Source: Balneolaceae bacterium UBA7797 (lineage in GTDB: Bacteria > Bacteroidota > Rhodothermia > Balneolales > Balneolaceae). From it: a stretch of DNA of 38,125 nucleotides. The stretch covers positions 1 through 38,125 of the forward strand of contig DLCN01000026.1 in the NCBI GenBank assembly GCA_002480645.1, written 5' to 3'. A program made the translations under genes and the position numbers. The notes under the pieces are model-generated. The model did not search any database and had not been told where the DNA came from. It saw nothing but the letters and a program-made list of their open reading frames with translations. Each line of letters starts with the position of its first letter. Within the stretch, counting starts at the first letter, position 1. Shown here piece by piece: positions 1 through 7,217 of this stretch.

Positions 1-426
1 AAATAGTTATTACTAGAGATTGAAAAGTAAGACAAGTTACAAACTAACAGCTGATAACTTATTGCTTTCTAAATGCCAAGTACAAAATCACCTGATCCTG
101 AACTATCAGTGTTACTTATTCATTTAAAATTCTCAGAAGAATGTTGAATAATGCTTATCCTTGAGTTCTGTCTTACCCAACCGTCAGACCGTTCACAGCG
201 GTCAGACGGAAACCCCGGATTGAAATTCGGAGATCACTTCGCTTCGCTCGTGAATGCAGCTGGTTCTCTGTTTTTGAATATGAAAAAGCATCCATCTACG
301 ATCCGCCAAGCGGCGGAGAAGCAGTCTCAGGTTCTTTGGCTATAATTCTGAGGTCACTTCGCTTCGCTCGTGAATGGGAATAATAAACTGTAGATGGATA
401 CAGATAGCAATCAGGCGTAATGTTGC
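1..426. other. Intergenic region with direct repeats, no convincing gene
   Basis: I see no credible gene here. A 64-codon frame at 151-345 has no family features and runs through repeats. The stretch holds a 27-bp near-identical direct repeat (230-256 and 350-376), a short GC-rich hairpin at 303-316 (CCGCC...GGCGG) and an inverted pair TCCATCTAC (291-299) / GTAGATGGA (390-398). It lies just downstream of the prfC stop, so it may be a transcribed 3' region or a decayed intergenic repeat element. Confidence 0.6.
230..376. repeat. Pair of 27-bp direct repeats
   Basis: The segments at 230-256 and 350-376 differ at one position (GAGATCACTT versus GAGGTCACTT at their start), and both continue CGCTTCGCTCGTGAATG. 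They are 120 bp apart. The flanks differ, so this is a repeated short element and not one large duplication. The core CTTCGCTTCGCTCG resembles the short interspersed intergenic repeats seen in many genomes. That resemblance is my inference. Confidence 0.7.
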
Positions 427-2037
427 CTACCCCTGCTTAAACTTGAAGAGGTTTTCGGCACCAACTTTTTCTTCAGCCTGATTCAGAGCATACATCGAAT
501 CAAACAATACAATCGGATTTTCCTCAATGTCTTTGGTCACGTGGGTTGAATAGCTTTTTTCCAGTTTTTCGATCACATCATCCCGGTCGTTCGGTAACCA
601 GCGGGCTGAATGATAGGCAACCGGGGTTTTGATGAGCTCCACGTTGTATTCTTCTTTCATACGATGCTCCACCACTTCGAACTGAAGCACACCAACCGTT
701 CCCAGTAATAACTCGTTTCCAACGCCATTCGGTACTTCAAACACATGAACCACCCCTTCTTCGGATAATTGCTGTAACCCTTCTCTCAGCTGTTTTCTTT
801 TAAAAGGATCCTTGGTCGCCACTTTCTGGAAATGCTCGGGAGTAAAGAGAGGAATTACATCAAACCGAACCGGAATTTTTTCATAGATCGTGGTTCCTAT
901 CCTGAAATCTCCGGGATTGAAAATAGATACGATATCACCGGGATAAGCTTCTTCCATAAGTTGGCGCTCATCACCCATCAGCGTATGCGGAGTTGCCATT
1001 TTAATTTTCCTTCCGGTACTGCTCACCACCACTTCCTGCCCGCGTTCGAACTTACCCGATGCCACACGAATAAAGGCTGCGCAGTCTCTGTGGCCCGGAT
1101 TCATGTTGGCCTGCATTTTAAAGATAAACCCGGAAAACGGTTCATTAAGATCCCGGTCTGTCCCTTCAGAATGTTCATATCCCTGTGGGGGCGGGGCCAA
1201 TTCATGAAAGTAATTCAGGAACACATCGAGGCCGAAGTTATTGAGAGCAGAACCAAAAAATACCGGGGTTACTTTACCTGAATTATACAGTTCCCGATCC
1301 ATATTCGGGTACATATCCTCGATGAGCATGAGTTCTTCACGAAAAGCATCCTTTTCTGTTTCCGACAAATTGCTTTGTGCCAATGCGTCTTCCACATCCA
1401 GCACCTCTGTGACTGCTTTCTTTGCTCCATGATCACTTTTTTCATATACATGCACTTTCTTGCCAAGCACATCGTAGATCCCTTGAAATTTTTGTCCGTA
1501 CCCCATCGGCCAGGCTGCAGGCAGCGCCTCAATTCCCAGTTTATTTTCCACATTACTAAGAACTTCCAGCGGGTCCATACCAGGCCGGTCGCACTTATTA
1601 ACGAATGTGATAACCGGTACTTCTCGCAGTTTACACACTTCGAATAATTTCTCGGTCTGTTCCTCCACCCCTTTCGCCACGTCTATCACCATCAACCCGG
1701 AGTCGGCCGCCACGAGTGTTCTCAAAGTATCCTCCGAGAAATCCTTGTGGCCCGGAGTATCCAGCAGGTTATATTTGATGCCGTCTTTCTCGAACCGCAT
1801 AACAGAGGATGTCACTGAAATACCGCGCTCTTTCTCGATAGCCATCCAGTCGGAAGCGGCATGATGGGCGGCTTTTCGGGCACGAACGGATCCCGCTTCA
1901 TGAATCGCTCCACCATATAACAAAAGCTTCTCGGTAAGAGTGGTCTTTCCGGCATCGGGGTGAGAGATAATGGCAAAGGTGCGTCTCTTCTTCGCTTCTT
2001 TAGTAATGATGGAATCGGCTTCGGCCGTTTTACTCAT
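427..2037 (-). CDS. prfC: Peptide chain release factor 3 (RF3)
   Basis: This is the translational GTPase that removes RF1/RF2 from the ribosome after termination. The chosen ATG at 2037 gives 536 residues, close to the usual RF3 length of about 530. An in-frame ATG 105 codons upstream would extend the protein into the divergent neighbour and adds nothing RF3-like. The G1 P-loop SHPDAGKT is at about residues 25-32, followed by G2 (ERGISVTSS), G3 (DTPGHKDFSEDT) and G4 (NKCDR), then EF-Tu-like domain II and the RF3 C-terminal domain ending in LFKFKQG. SHPDAGKT and DFSEDT distinguish RF3 from EF-G. It is transcribed alone, divergently from the secreted protein at 2173. Confidence 0.96.
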   Translation of the reverse strand: MSKTAEADSIITKEAKKRRTFAIISHPDAGKTTLTEKLLLYGGAIHEAGSVRARKAAHHAASDWMAIEKERGISVTSSVMRFEKDGIKYNLLDTPGHKDFSEDTLRTLVAADSGLMVIDVAKGVEEQTEKLFEVCKLREVPVITFVNKCDRPGMDPLEVLSNVENKLGIEALPAAWPMGYGQKFQGIYDVLGKKVHVYEKSDHGAKKAVTEVLDVEDALAQSNLSETEKDAFREELMLIEDMYPNMDRELYNSGKVTPVFFGSALNNFGLDVFLNYFHELAPPPQGYEHSEGTDRDLNEPFSGFIFKMQANMNPGHRDCAAFIRVASGKFERGQEVVVSSTGRKIKMATPHTLMGDERQLMEEAYPGDIVSIFNPGDFRIGTTIYEKIPVRFDVIPLFTPEHFQKVATKDPFKRKQLREGLQQLSEEGVVHVFEVPNGVGNELLLGTVGVLQFEVVEHRMKEEYNVELIKTPVAYHSARWLPNDRDDVIEKLEKSYSTHVTKDIEENPIVLFDSMYALNQAEEKVGAENLFKFKQG

Positions 2038-2172
2038 AGGTGCGTTAATTAGTCGTGAATCGTACAGAGCCTTAAAAATACGAGGTTTTTTGCTCTTTTG
2101 TGTTTCCAATATTCTGCAAAAATTCTTTCTTTTGCTTACTAACCTATAGTTATTGATCGGGTTACTTTTATT

Positions 2173-2811
2173 ATGAAATTTTTTCAACCATTCTGCTACT
2201 GTCTGGGCCTCATGCTTGCCATGGGGTTGCCTGTCTCCGCTCAGCAATCTGATCAGATCGTTCAACTGCCACCCGGCGACATCAAGTTTGCAAAAGGAAA
2301 GATCATCGTTGAGCTGGCTGATACCGTAACCTCCGGTTTTGTGGAATATCAATTCAAGCGCCTGGGGTATGAGATCCTTGAATTAAAAATTGCCCCGCTT
2401 TACGGCCGCATCCCTCAAAAACTCAGTAATAAACAACTTACCGATCTGCTCTATCATCCATATATCCAACACATTGAGCATCTGCAAAGAACATTTGATG
2501 AGGAACGATTTCTGGCCTCGGTGAAAGAAAAGAATATGAATCCCGATGATTCGTTACGGTACAGAAATTTTCTGATCCGGATAGCTGAAAACGCCGGCTA
2601 TGTGGTCACTTTTGAGGAGGATGTTACTACCGAAATGGCTGAGACTTTCAGTGCTACTCAACCTGAGCTAACTTTGAATGTACTACAAAGACCACCGAAT
2701 ATGGTGGTTGTAAAAACAGAGCCCGGTAAAGAAAAAGAGGTGATGGATGATCTGGAATTGTTAGTTTATGTTACAAACACCGCTATGATAACCCTTCAAA
2801 ATCAGGATTAA
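2173..2811 (+). CDS. Secreted protein, protease-propeptide-like, paralogue 1
   Basis: I do not recognise a named family. The 212-residue protein begins with a signal peptide (hydrophobic residues about 7-22, cut after VSA). Two similar-sized halves follow. The first, about 35-105, runs from GKIIVELADTV to PYIQHIEHL and has the strand-helix-strand pattern of subtilase propeptides (inhibitor I9 fold), which typically start with a short strand and end with 'V..VE'. The second half, about 140-212, ends in a similar strand pattern. The next gene is a clear paralogue with the same order of segments, including TEPGKE near the end here and AEPGKE there. The stop is 7 bp before that gene's start, so they are probably co-transcribed. 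No protease domain is attached. The I9-like fold is inference. Confidence 0.75.
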   Translation: MKFFQPFCYCLGLMLAMGLPVSAQQSDQIVQLPPGDIKFAKGKIIVELADTVTSGFVEYQFKRLGYEILELKIAPLYGRIPQKLSNKQLTDLLYHPYIQHIEHLQRTFDEERFLASVKEKNMNPDDSLRYRNFLIRIAENAGYVVTFEEDVTTEMAETFSATQPELTLNVLQRPPNMVVVKTEPGKEKEVMDDLELLVYVTNTAMITLQNQD

Positions 2812-2818
2812 GCCTGTT

Positions 2819-3445
2819 ATGAAAACCTTTCTGTTCGCACTTTTTTTACTTTCCGCTCCAATCGTTCAGGCTCAGACTATTGGGGATGAAGCTCTTCGCC
2901 GCGCACAGCAAGGGGAAGTTTCTTTTCTGGAAGGGGAATTTATTGCGTATCTGGCAGATACTGTTTCTCCGGGATATGCAGAGCGGGAAATGAATCGCCA
3001 AGGATTTGTGATCACTTCGAATGAGATCAAGCCCATAAAGATCCAGCTTCTTTCTGCCCTGTCCGACAGTACGTTGCATCAACTCCGGGCGCATCCACAG
3101 ATCAGATCCGTCGAATATGTGGAATCAAGCGTCGATTCTGTCTCTGTTCGTAATTCACTAACCCGGGAAGGCATGACCGAAGAACAGTTCAATACCATGG
3201 CTGACCGAATCATTGAATCTATGACTGAAGCCCGGCTTATCCTCACATTTCGCTATTCGGTGGATGAGAAAACTATGAAATCAATAATGGGCCTTTACAG
3301 AAATACCGCTTACCGGGTCATCCAGAACTACCCGAGAACGGTGAACATTAAAGCAGAACCCGGAAAGGAACCTGAATTAATGCAAAAGGTTGAACAACTG
3401 CCTTTTGTTACTTCAACAGCTATGATCGCGGTATTGGAAAACTGA
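2819..3445 (+). CDS. Secreted protein, protease-propeptide-like, paralogue 2
   Basis: This 208-residue exported protein has a signal peptide ending IVQAQT at about residue 20. It aligns with its upstream neighbour throughout: GEFIAYLADTVSPGYAE matches GKIIVELADTVTSGFVE, and the C-terminal AEPGKEPELM matches TEPGKEKEVM, both followed by 'FVTSTAMI' or 'YVTNTAMI'. The first half ends HPQIRSVEYVE, the typical end of an I9-type propeptide strand. The second half (about 130-208) again looks like a ferredoxin-like unit. It may be a periplasmic inhibitor or chaperone of a subtilase encoded elsewhere. That role is inferred from fold pattern only. The pair arose by tandem duplication. Confidence 0.75.
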   Translation: MKTFLFALFLLSAPIVQAQTIGDEALRRAQQGEVSFLEGEFIAYLADTVSPGYAEREMNRQGFVITSNEIKPIKIQLLSALSDSTLHQLRAHPQIRSVEYVESSVDSVSVRNSLTREGMTEEQFNTMADRIIESMTEARLILTFRYSVDEKTMKSIMGLYRNTAYRVIQNYPRTVNIKAEPGKEPELMQKVEQLPFVTSTAMIAVLEN

Positions 3446-3472
3446 AACGGGAACATGTCAGCTCTTGTTAAG

Positions 3473-3506
3473 TAAGTAATTATGGAACAATAAAATTAAT
3501 TACTTA
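3473..3506. promoter_or_regulatory. Inverted repeat upstream of the DksA-like gene
   Basis: A perfect 10-bp inverted repeat, TAAGTAATTA (3473-3482) and TAATTACTTA (3497-3506), with a 14-bp spacer lies 7 bp before the start at 3514. It has no T-tract, so an operator or 5'-UTR hairpin is more likely than a terminator. It is AT-rich, so chance cannot be excluded. Confidence 0.35.
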
Positions 3507-3513
3507 AAGTATT

Positions 3514-3957
3514 ATGTCTGACACTAAAGAAACTCCCGTTAACAGTACTCATTTAAGTGAAAAGGAAATTCAGCATTTTAAAGAACGCCTGCTCGACGAA
3601 CAAACTGAAGCTGAACAAAAGATCCGAACCCTTCAGGAATCCATTGATGAGATAGAAAGTAAAATGGATGATAACGCCTCCGGCACTGCCCATCATCAGG
3701 GAGATCTGGGATCAGGAGAAGAGATCAGAGAAACGAATTATACGCTGATCGAAAAGCAGAATGAAAAGCTGGAAAAAATAACAGCGGCATTAGGTCGCAT
3801 CGAAACCGGAAACTACGGCATCTGCCTTACCACCGGTAAACCCATTCAAAAGGAGAGATTAGAAGCTATTCCATATGCCACACAAAGTGTAGACGCCAAA
3901 CAAGGAAAGATCTCTCCGGAGCAAAAAGAACGTCTCTCAGTAAATCAGGCGATCTGA
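3514..3957 (+). CDS. DksA/TraR-family protein lacking most zinc cysteines
   Basis: DksA/TraR proteins bind in the RNA polymerase secondary channel and modulate transcription with ppGpp. This 147-residue protein has an N-terminal coiled coil (about 15-95) and a C-terminal domain in the DksA pattern: IETGNYGIC, then GKPIQKERLEAIPYAT, then SVDAK. DksA has four zinc cysteines in a CxxC...CxxC arrangement. Here only Cys104 remains. The partners are Thr107, Ser125 and Ala128, judged against DksA's CIDCK segment. Cysteine-poor versions with 'TGK.I.KERL' occur in Bacteroidota to my knowledge, so this is probably a lineage feature and not damage. It converges on the DUF72 gene with a 1-bp gap. Confidence 0.85.
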   Translation: MSDTKETPVNSTHLSEKEIQHFKERLLDEQTEAEQKIRTLQESIDEIESKMDDNASGTAHHQGDLGSGEEIRETNYTLIEKQNEKLEKITAALGRIETGNYGICLTTGKPIQKERLEAIPYATQSVDAKQGKISPEQKERLSVNQAI

Positions 3958-3958
3958 T

Positions 3959-4825
3959 TTAGAATAATCCCAATTGCTGTTCCCGTTTCACCGGCCACTG
4001 AGGCAGTGGTTCGATCGGGATCAGCTCGGATAATAACTTATGAAAATGTGTGGCCATATTCGGCTGCGAGATCCGGTCGGGTGTATGGATAAATACGTAT
4101 GGATGTAACCCTTCTTTGATCCAGTCGGCTACCACTATGGCCCATTCTTTAAGATAGGCCTCATTGTTCAGGATATCGTTGGTCCCCACATACCTCACGA
4201 AAGGGCGGGAACCTATAGCATCAAACCGAACAGGAACTTTGGGTTTCTTCTGTTGTGCTTCGCGGATGGACCTCACATCGGTTTTGGTGGCAAATAATTT
4301 ACGTGTGTCAAAGATCACCCGATCCACGGAAAAACTGCTCAATAATGTATTCAGACTATGTTCGTTTTTGCCATGATCGAAAAAATCGGGGTGACGAACT
4401 TCCACGGCATAGCTCAGATTTTTAGGAAGGTAACTTAGCACTTCCTCCAGCCGGAATAATTCATCCGGCCCAAAGGTATCCGGAAACTGAATAAAGAACG
4501 GCCCCAGCTTTTCCCTGATGCTTTCAAACACATCCAAAAATAGTAGAACGTCGTGTTTTACGTTGTGTAATCGCCTGATATGCGTGAATTCCTTGGGAAA
4601 CTTAAAACAAAACTTGAAATCAGGCGGGGTCTTCTCTCCCCATTGTTTAACCAGTTCCCGACTGGGAGTATTATAAAAGGTCGTATTCCCTTCTACAGTA
4701 TTGAACACACTCGCATATTGTGGAAGAAAATCTGCGGGTTTTGTTTGCTCCCTGAAAAATGTACCCACCCATTCCGGCAGGCTCCAGCCGGTTAATCCAA
4801 GGTGATATTTAGTGAGATTTGAAAT
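3959..4825 (-). CDS. DUF72 (YecE-like) TIM-barrel protein, likely non-ATG start
   Basis: DUF72 proteins are TIM barrels related to AP endonuclease-like folds, with no settled function. The family signature is clear: NTVEGNTTFYNTPS, the F.FKFPKEFTH segment, FFIQFPDTFGP, YAVEVRHPDFF and VFIHTPDR. The first simple start is GTG at 4768, but that cuts off the conserved N-terminal strand. Reading the same frame upstream gives KYHLGLTGWSLPEW directly before it, exactly the DUF72 opening ('y.iGtSGWsyp.W'). The frame is closed by TAA just above, and the only near-start codon upstream of the motif is ATT at 4825, giving 288 residues. Either ATT is used, or there is a sequence error or frameshift in the upstream homopolymer-poor region. 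The coordinates given use 4825. Confidence 0.85.
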   Translation of the reverse strand: MSNLTKYHLGLTGWSLPEWVGTFFREQTKPADFLPQYASVFNTVEGNTTFYNTPSRELVKQWGEKTPPDFKFCFKFPKEFTHIRRLHNVKHDVLLFLDVFESIREKLGPFFIQFPDTFGPDELFRLEEVLSYLPKNLSYAVEVRHPDFFDHGKNEHSLNTLLSSFSVDRVIFDTRKLFATKTDVRSIREAQQKKPKVPVRFDAIGSRPFVRYVGTNDILNNEAYLKEWAIVVADWIKEGLHPYVFIHTPDRISQPNMATHFHKLLSELIPIEPLPQWPVKREQQLGLF

Positions 4826-4852
4826 GAGAAATTAGAAAATAGGAATTAAGTT

Positions 4853-4868
4853 GATAGCCCCGGCTATC
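4853..4868. repeat. Short inverted repeat
   Basis: GATAGCC (4853-4859) and GGCTATC (4862-4868) form a 7-bp stem with a 2-nt loop in the gap between the DUF72 and SirB1 genes. It has no adjacent T-tract, so it is not a standard terminator. It could be protein-binding or incidental. Confidence 0.3.
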
Positions 4869-5009
4869 TGACTGAACAATATAGATTTTATTCCTACAAA
4901 AACTACTGCAAACACACTCCACTCAATCCGGGCAGCATGTAAAATATTCTTTAGAAACTGAGACAGGACAAATGACTTACAGCAAGCCTTGAGATTCAGT
5001 GTACTGCGA

Positions 5010-5861
5010 TCACTCGTAGGCTTCCGCGATGGAGAGTAATTCCTTGAGATGTTCGATGCGGTCCGGTTTCTCCTGCCGTTCGTAACTGTGGATGAGATTA
5101 CGGATACAGCGGGTCACGATCTCCAGATCAGAAGCGATCTTAAAATGCTCCGGCCGGGGTTCGATATTGTTCTTTTTGAGAAAGAAATAACACTGATCAT
5201 ACGTAACAACAGCGCCATTATCATAAGGGTCGATAAGTACTTCTTCTTTGTCACCCACATAATTAAGCATGAAATGGATCGGCATGTTTACCCCGAAGAA
5301 CGGCATTTCGAGTCGGCGGGCCAGAAACATAACAACCATACTTAGTGTGATAGGCAATCCTTTCCGGCGATTGATCACCTGATCCAGAAAACAATTAGCG
5401 GGATTGTGGTAATCTTCGGTATCACCGCTGAAATTCAGATCCTCAAAAACAAATTTGACCAGCTGCTTCATCTTGCGGCGTTCATCTAGCCGATAGCGAA
5501 TGGTTGGCTCGACCATTTCCGCATAATGATCCAGTTTTTTGGTGATCTGTGAGCTCCGCAGGGTCGGGTTTCCAAATCGCGACAGGATAAGCATGGCTTC
5601 TTCCAGCATCTTCCGGTTCTTAACCCCCTGTTCCAGAAGATCCGAAAAATCAGCTTTTAGCGTTTCGAAGGTAAGACGGTGCATGATATTTCCTGCTCGT
5701 TCTTTTTCCTCCGGATCGGAAGTGTCAGCCCGCAATTCATCCAGCAGAGGAACGGCATTCTCCCCGAGTTCATTGAACCGGGAGTTCACACTTTCCTGAA
5801 TGAACGGATCGGGATCGTCGAGTAAAACTAAAAGGGATTCTATTTCGGAGCGTGTTGCCAT
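5010..5861 (-). CDS. SirB1-family transglutaminase-like protein
   Basis: The SirB1 family (Transglut_core2) is widespread, its members have a transglutaminase-like fold, and its function is poorly defined. In this 283-residue protein, residues about 1-60 are HEAT-like helices (LLDDPDPFIQESV, then LGENAVPLLDELR). The SirB1 core follows at about 140-260: an LNFSGDTEDYHNPANCFLDQVI segment, RRKGLPITLSMV, GVNMPIHFML and VLIDPYDNG. These match the family pattern of YxxPxNSFL, RRGIPISL, G.N.P.HF and DPF.GG. The gene stands alone in the leftward direction, divergent from arginine deiminase with a 105-bp gap. Confidence 0.88.
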   Translation of the reverse strand: MATRSEIESLLVLLDDPDPFIQESVNSRFNELGENAVPLLDELRADTSDPEEKERAGNIMHRLTFETLKADFSDLLEQGVKNRKMLEEAMLILSRFGNPTLRSSQITKKLDHYAEMVEPTIRYRLDERRKMKQLVKFVFEDLNFSGDTEDYHNPANCFLDQVINRRKGLPITLSMVVMFLARRLEMPFFGVNMPIHFMLNYVGDKEEVLIDPYDNGAVVTYDQCYFFLKKNNIEPRPEHFKIASDLEIVTRCIRNLIHSYERQEKPDRIEHLKELLSIAEAYE

Positions 5862-5933
5862 ACTTTATTTATCGACCAAAAATATAGGTATTAAGAGATA
5901 CAATTACTTTTTAATTATGGGCTGAGATAACCC

Positions 5934-5941
5934 TATATTTA
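5934..5941 (+). promoter_or_regulatory. Possible Bacteroidota-type -7 box before arginine deiminase
   Basis: TATATTTA at 5934-5941 is one base off the Bacteroidota -7 consensus TAnnTTTG, and T-rich sequence lies about 20-25 bp upstream where the -33 box is expected. It is 26 bp before the start at 5967. The assignment is from spacing and consensus only. Confidence 0.3.
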
Positions 5942-5966
5942 GCTTGTAGTCACCAAAAACCAGCAT

Positions 5967-7193
5967 ATGGACATAAACGTTTCTTCAGAGATCGGTCATT
6001 TACAAGGAGTAATTGTGCACACACCGGGGCACGAAGTGTCTCTGGTGAACCCGGAATTAAAAGACGAACTACTCTTCGATGATATCATTTTTGAGGAGGA
6101 TGCCAGGGGCGAACACCTCGATATGCTCGACATCTTTAAGACAGCCATGCCCGAAAACGGCAAGGTGTTCGAGATCGTAGACCTGTTCCGGGAAACGATC
6201 TCCAGTTCCGATGCCCGGGCTTATTATATTGAGCAGTTATTGCGGGAATTTCCCGAGTACAACCTCTCTGCCATTGAGCAGGAACTGCTTTCGCTGAATG
6301 CCGACGATCTGCTCACGTTCAGCATACAGGGCACCCTGAAAGGCTCTAAAGAATTCAATTTATTACCTACGCCAAATCTGTTGTTCACCCGGGATCTGGC
6401 CGCTGTGGTTGGCGACAGCATTCTCGTTTCGCGGGCAGCTACCGATACCCGATTGCGGGAATCTTTACTGATGGAAACTCTGGTTGAATACCATCCATTA
6501 TTCAGTGATGTGAAAAAGAATGCGATCCGTATCTCCGGGCATCAGTCTATTGAAGGCGGAGATGTACTGGTAGAATCTGATAAACTGGTGCTGATTGGAA
6601 TGAGTGAGCGCACTTCCTTTACCGGACTTATGAAAGCTGCAGAAGGGTTACTCAGCCACGGAGTGGAAACCGTGTTGGCTGTTGATATTCCCAAACAGCG
6701 ATCTTCCATGCACCTCGATACCATTTTCACTTTTGCCAGCGCCTCCGAGTGTATCGCTTTTCCGCCGGCTATCATGGAACAAAAAGACAATGTGGTGGCT
6801 TTACAAAAAGACGGAGACCGGATCGTGGCTGAACATCGTTCGGATCTGCAAAAAGCACTGAAGGAGTTTTCCGGCAGAGACTACACCTTTATAAAGTGTG
6901 GCGGAGAGGACCGAACCAGTCAGTTCCGCGAGCAGTGGACCGACGGTGCCAATGTTTTTGCCCTGGCGCCGGGTGTAATTGTGGGTTACGAAAGAAATAC
7001 CAAAACATTCAATGCACTCATAGATCATGGCTACTCATTTATGAACCAATTTGAGTTTGTGGAAGAATACAGCCGTAATCCGCTCGTTCTCTCCGAAGAG
7101 AACAAGATCGCCATCAGTTTTCAAGGCCATGAACTGTGCAGGGGCCGGGGTGGCGCACGATGTATGACCATGCCTGTTTCGAGAGCTAAATAA
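5967..7193 (+). CDS. arcA: Arginine deiminase
   Basis: The enzyme hydrolyses L-arginine to citrulline and ammonia. The 408-residue length is usual. Guanidino-group-modifying enzyme motifs are intact: the N-terminal LQGVIVHTPGHE, LLPTPNLLFTRDLAAV, the substrate-binding IEGGDVLV, the histidine of MHLDTIFTF, and the C-terminal catalytic cysteine Cys399 in RGGARCMTMP. No ornithine carbamoyltransferase or carbamate kinase lies beside it, so this is not a standard arcABC energy operon. It may serve arginine catabolism or acid/osmotic homeostasis, or its partners may lie elsewhere. The next gene follows after 24 bp in the same direction. Confidence 0.95.
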   Translation: MDINVSSEIGHLQGVIVHTPGHEVSLVNPELKDELLFDDIIFEEDARGEHLDMLDIFKTAMPENGKVFEIVDLFRETISSSDARAYYIEQLLREFPEYNLSAIEQELLSLNADDLLTFSIQGTLKGSKEFNLLPTPNLLFTRDLAAVVGDSILVSRAATDTRLRESLLMETLVEYHPLFSDVKKNAIRISGHQSIEGGDVLVESDKLVLIGMSERTSFTGLMKAAEGLLSHGVETVLAVDIPKQRSSMHLDTIFTFASASECIAFPPAIMEQKDNVVALQKDGDRIVAEHRSDLQKALKEFSGRDYTFIKCGGEDRTSQFREQWTDGANVFALAPGVIVGYERNTKTFNALIDHGYSFMNQFEFVEEYSRNPLVLSEENKIAISFQGHELCRGRGGARCMTMPVSRAK

Positions 7194-7217
7194 CGAATTA
7201 TTAGTAAGTAAAAGATA

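Noticed and set aside
151..345. 64-codon plus-strand frame
   Set aside because: It runs through the direct-repeat region, has no family features and no plausible start context.
2038..2352. N-terminal extension of prfC by 105 codons
   Set aside because: It overlaps the divergent secreted-protein gene and its promoter and has no RF3 likeness; ATG 2037 gives the normal length.
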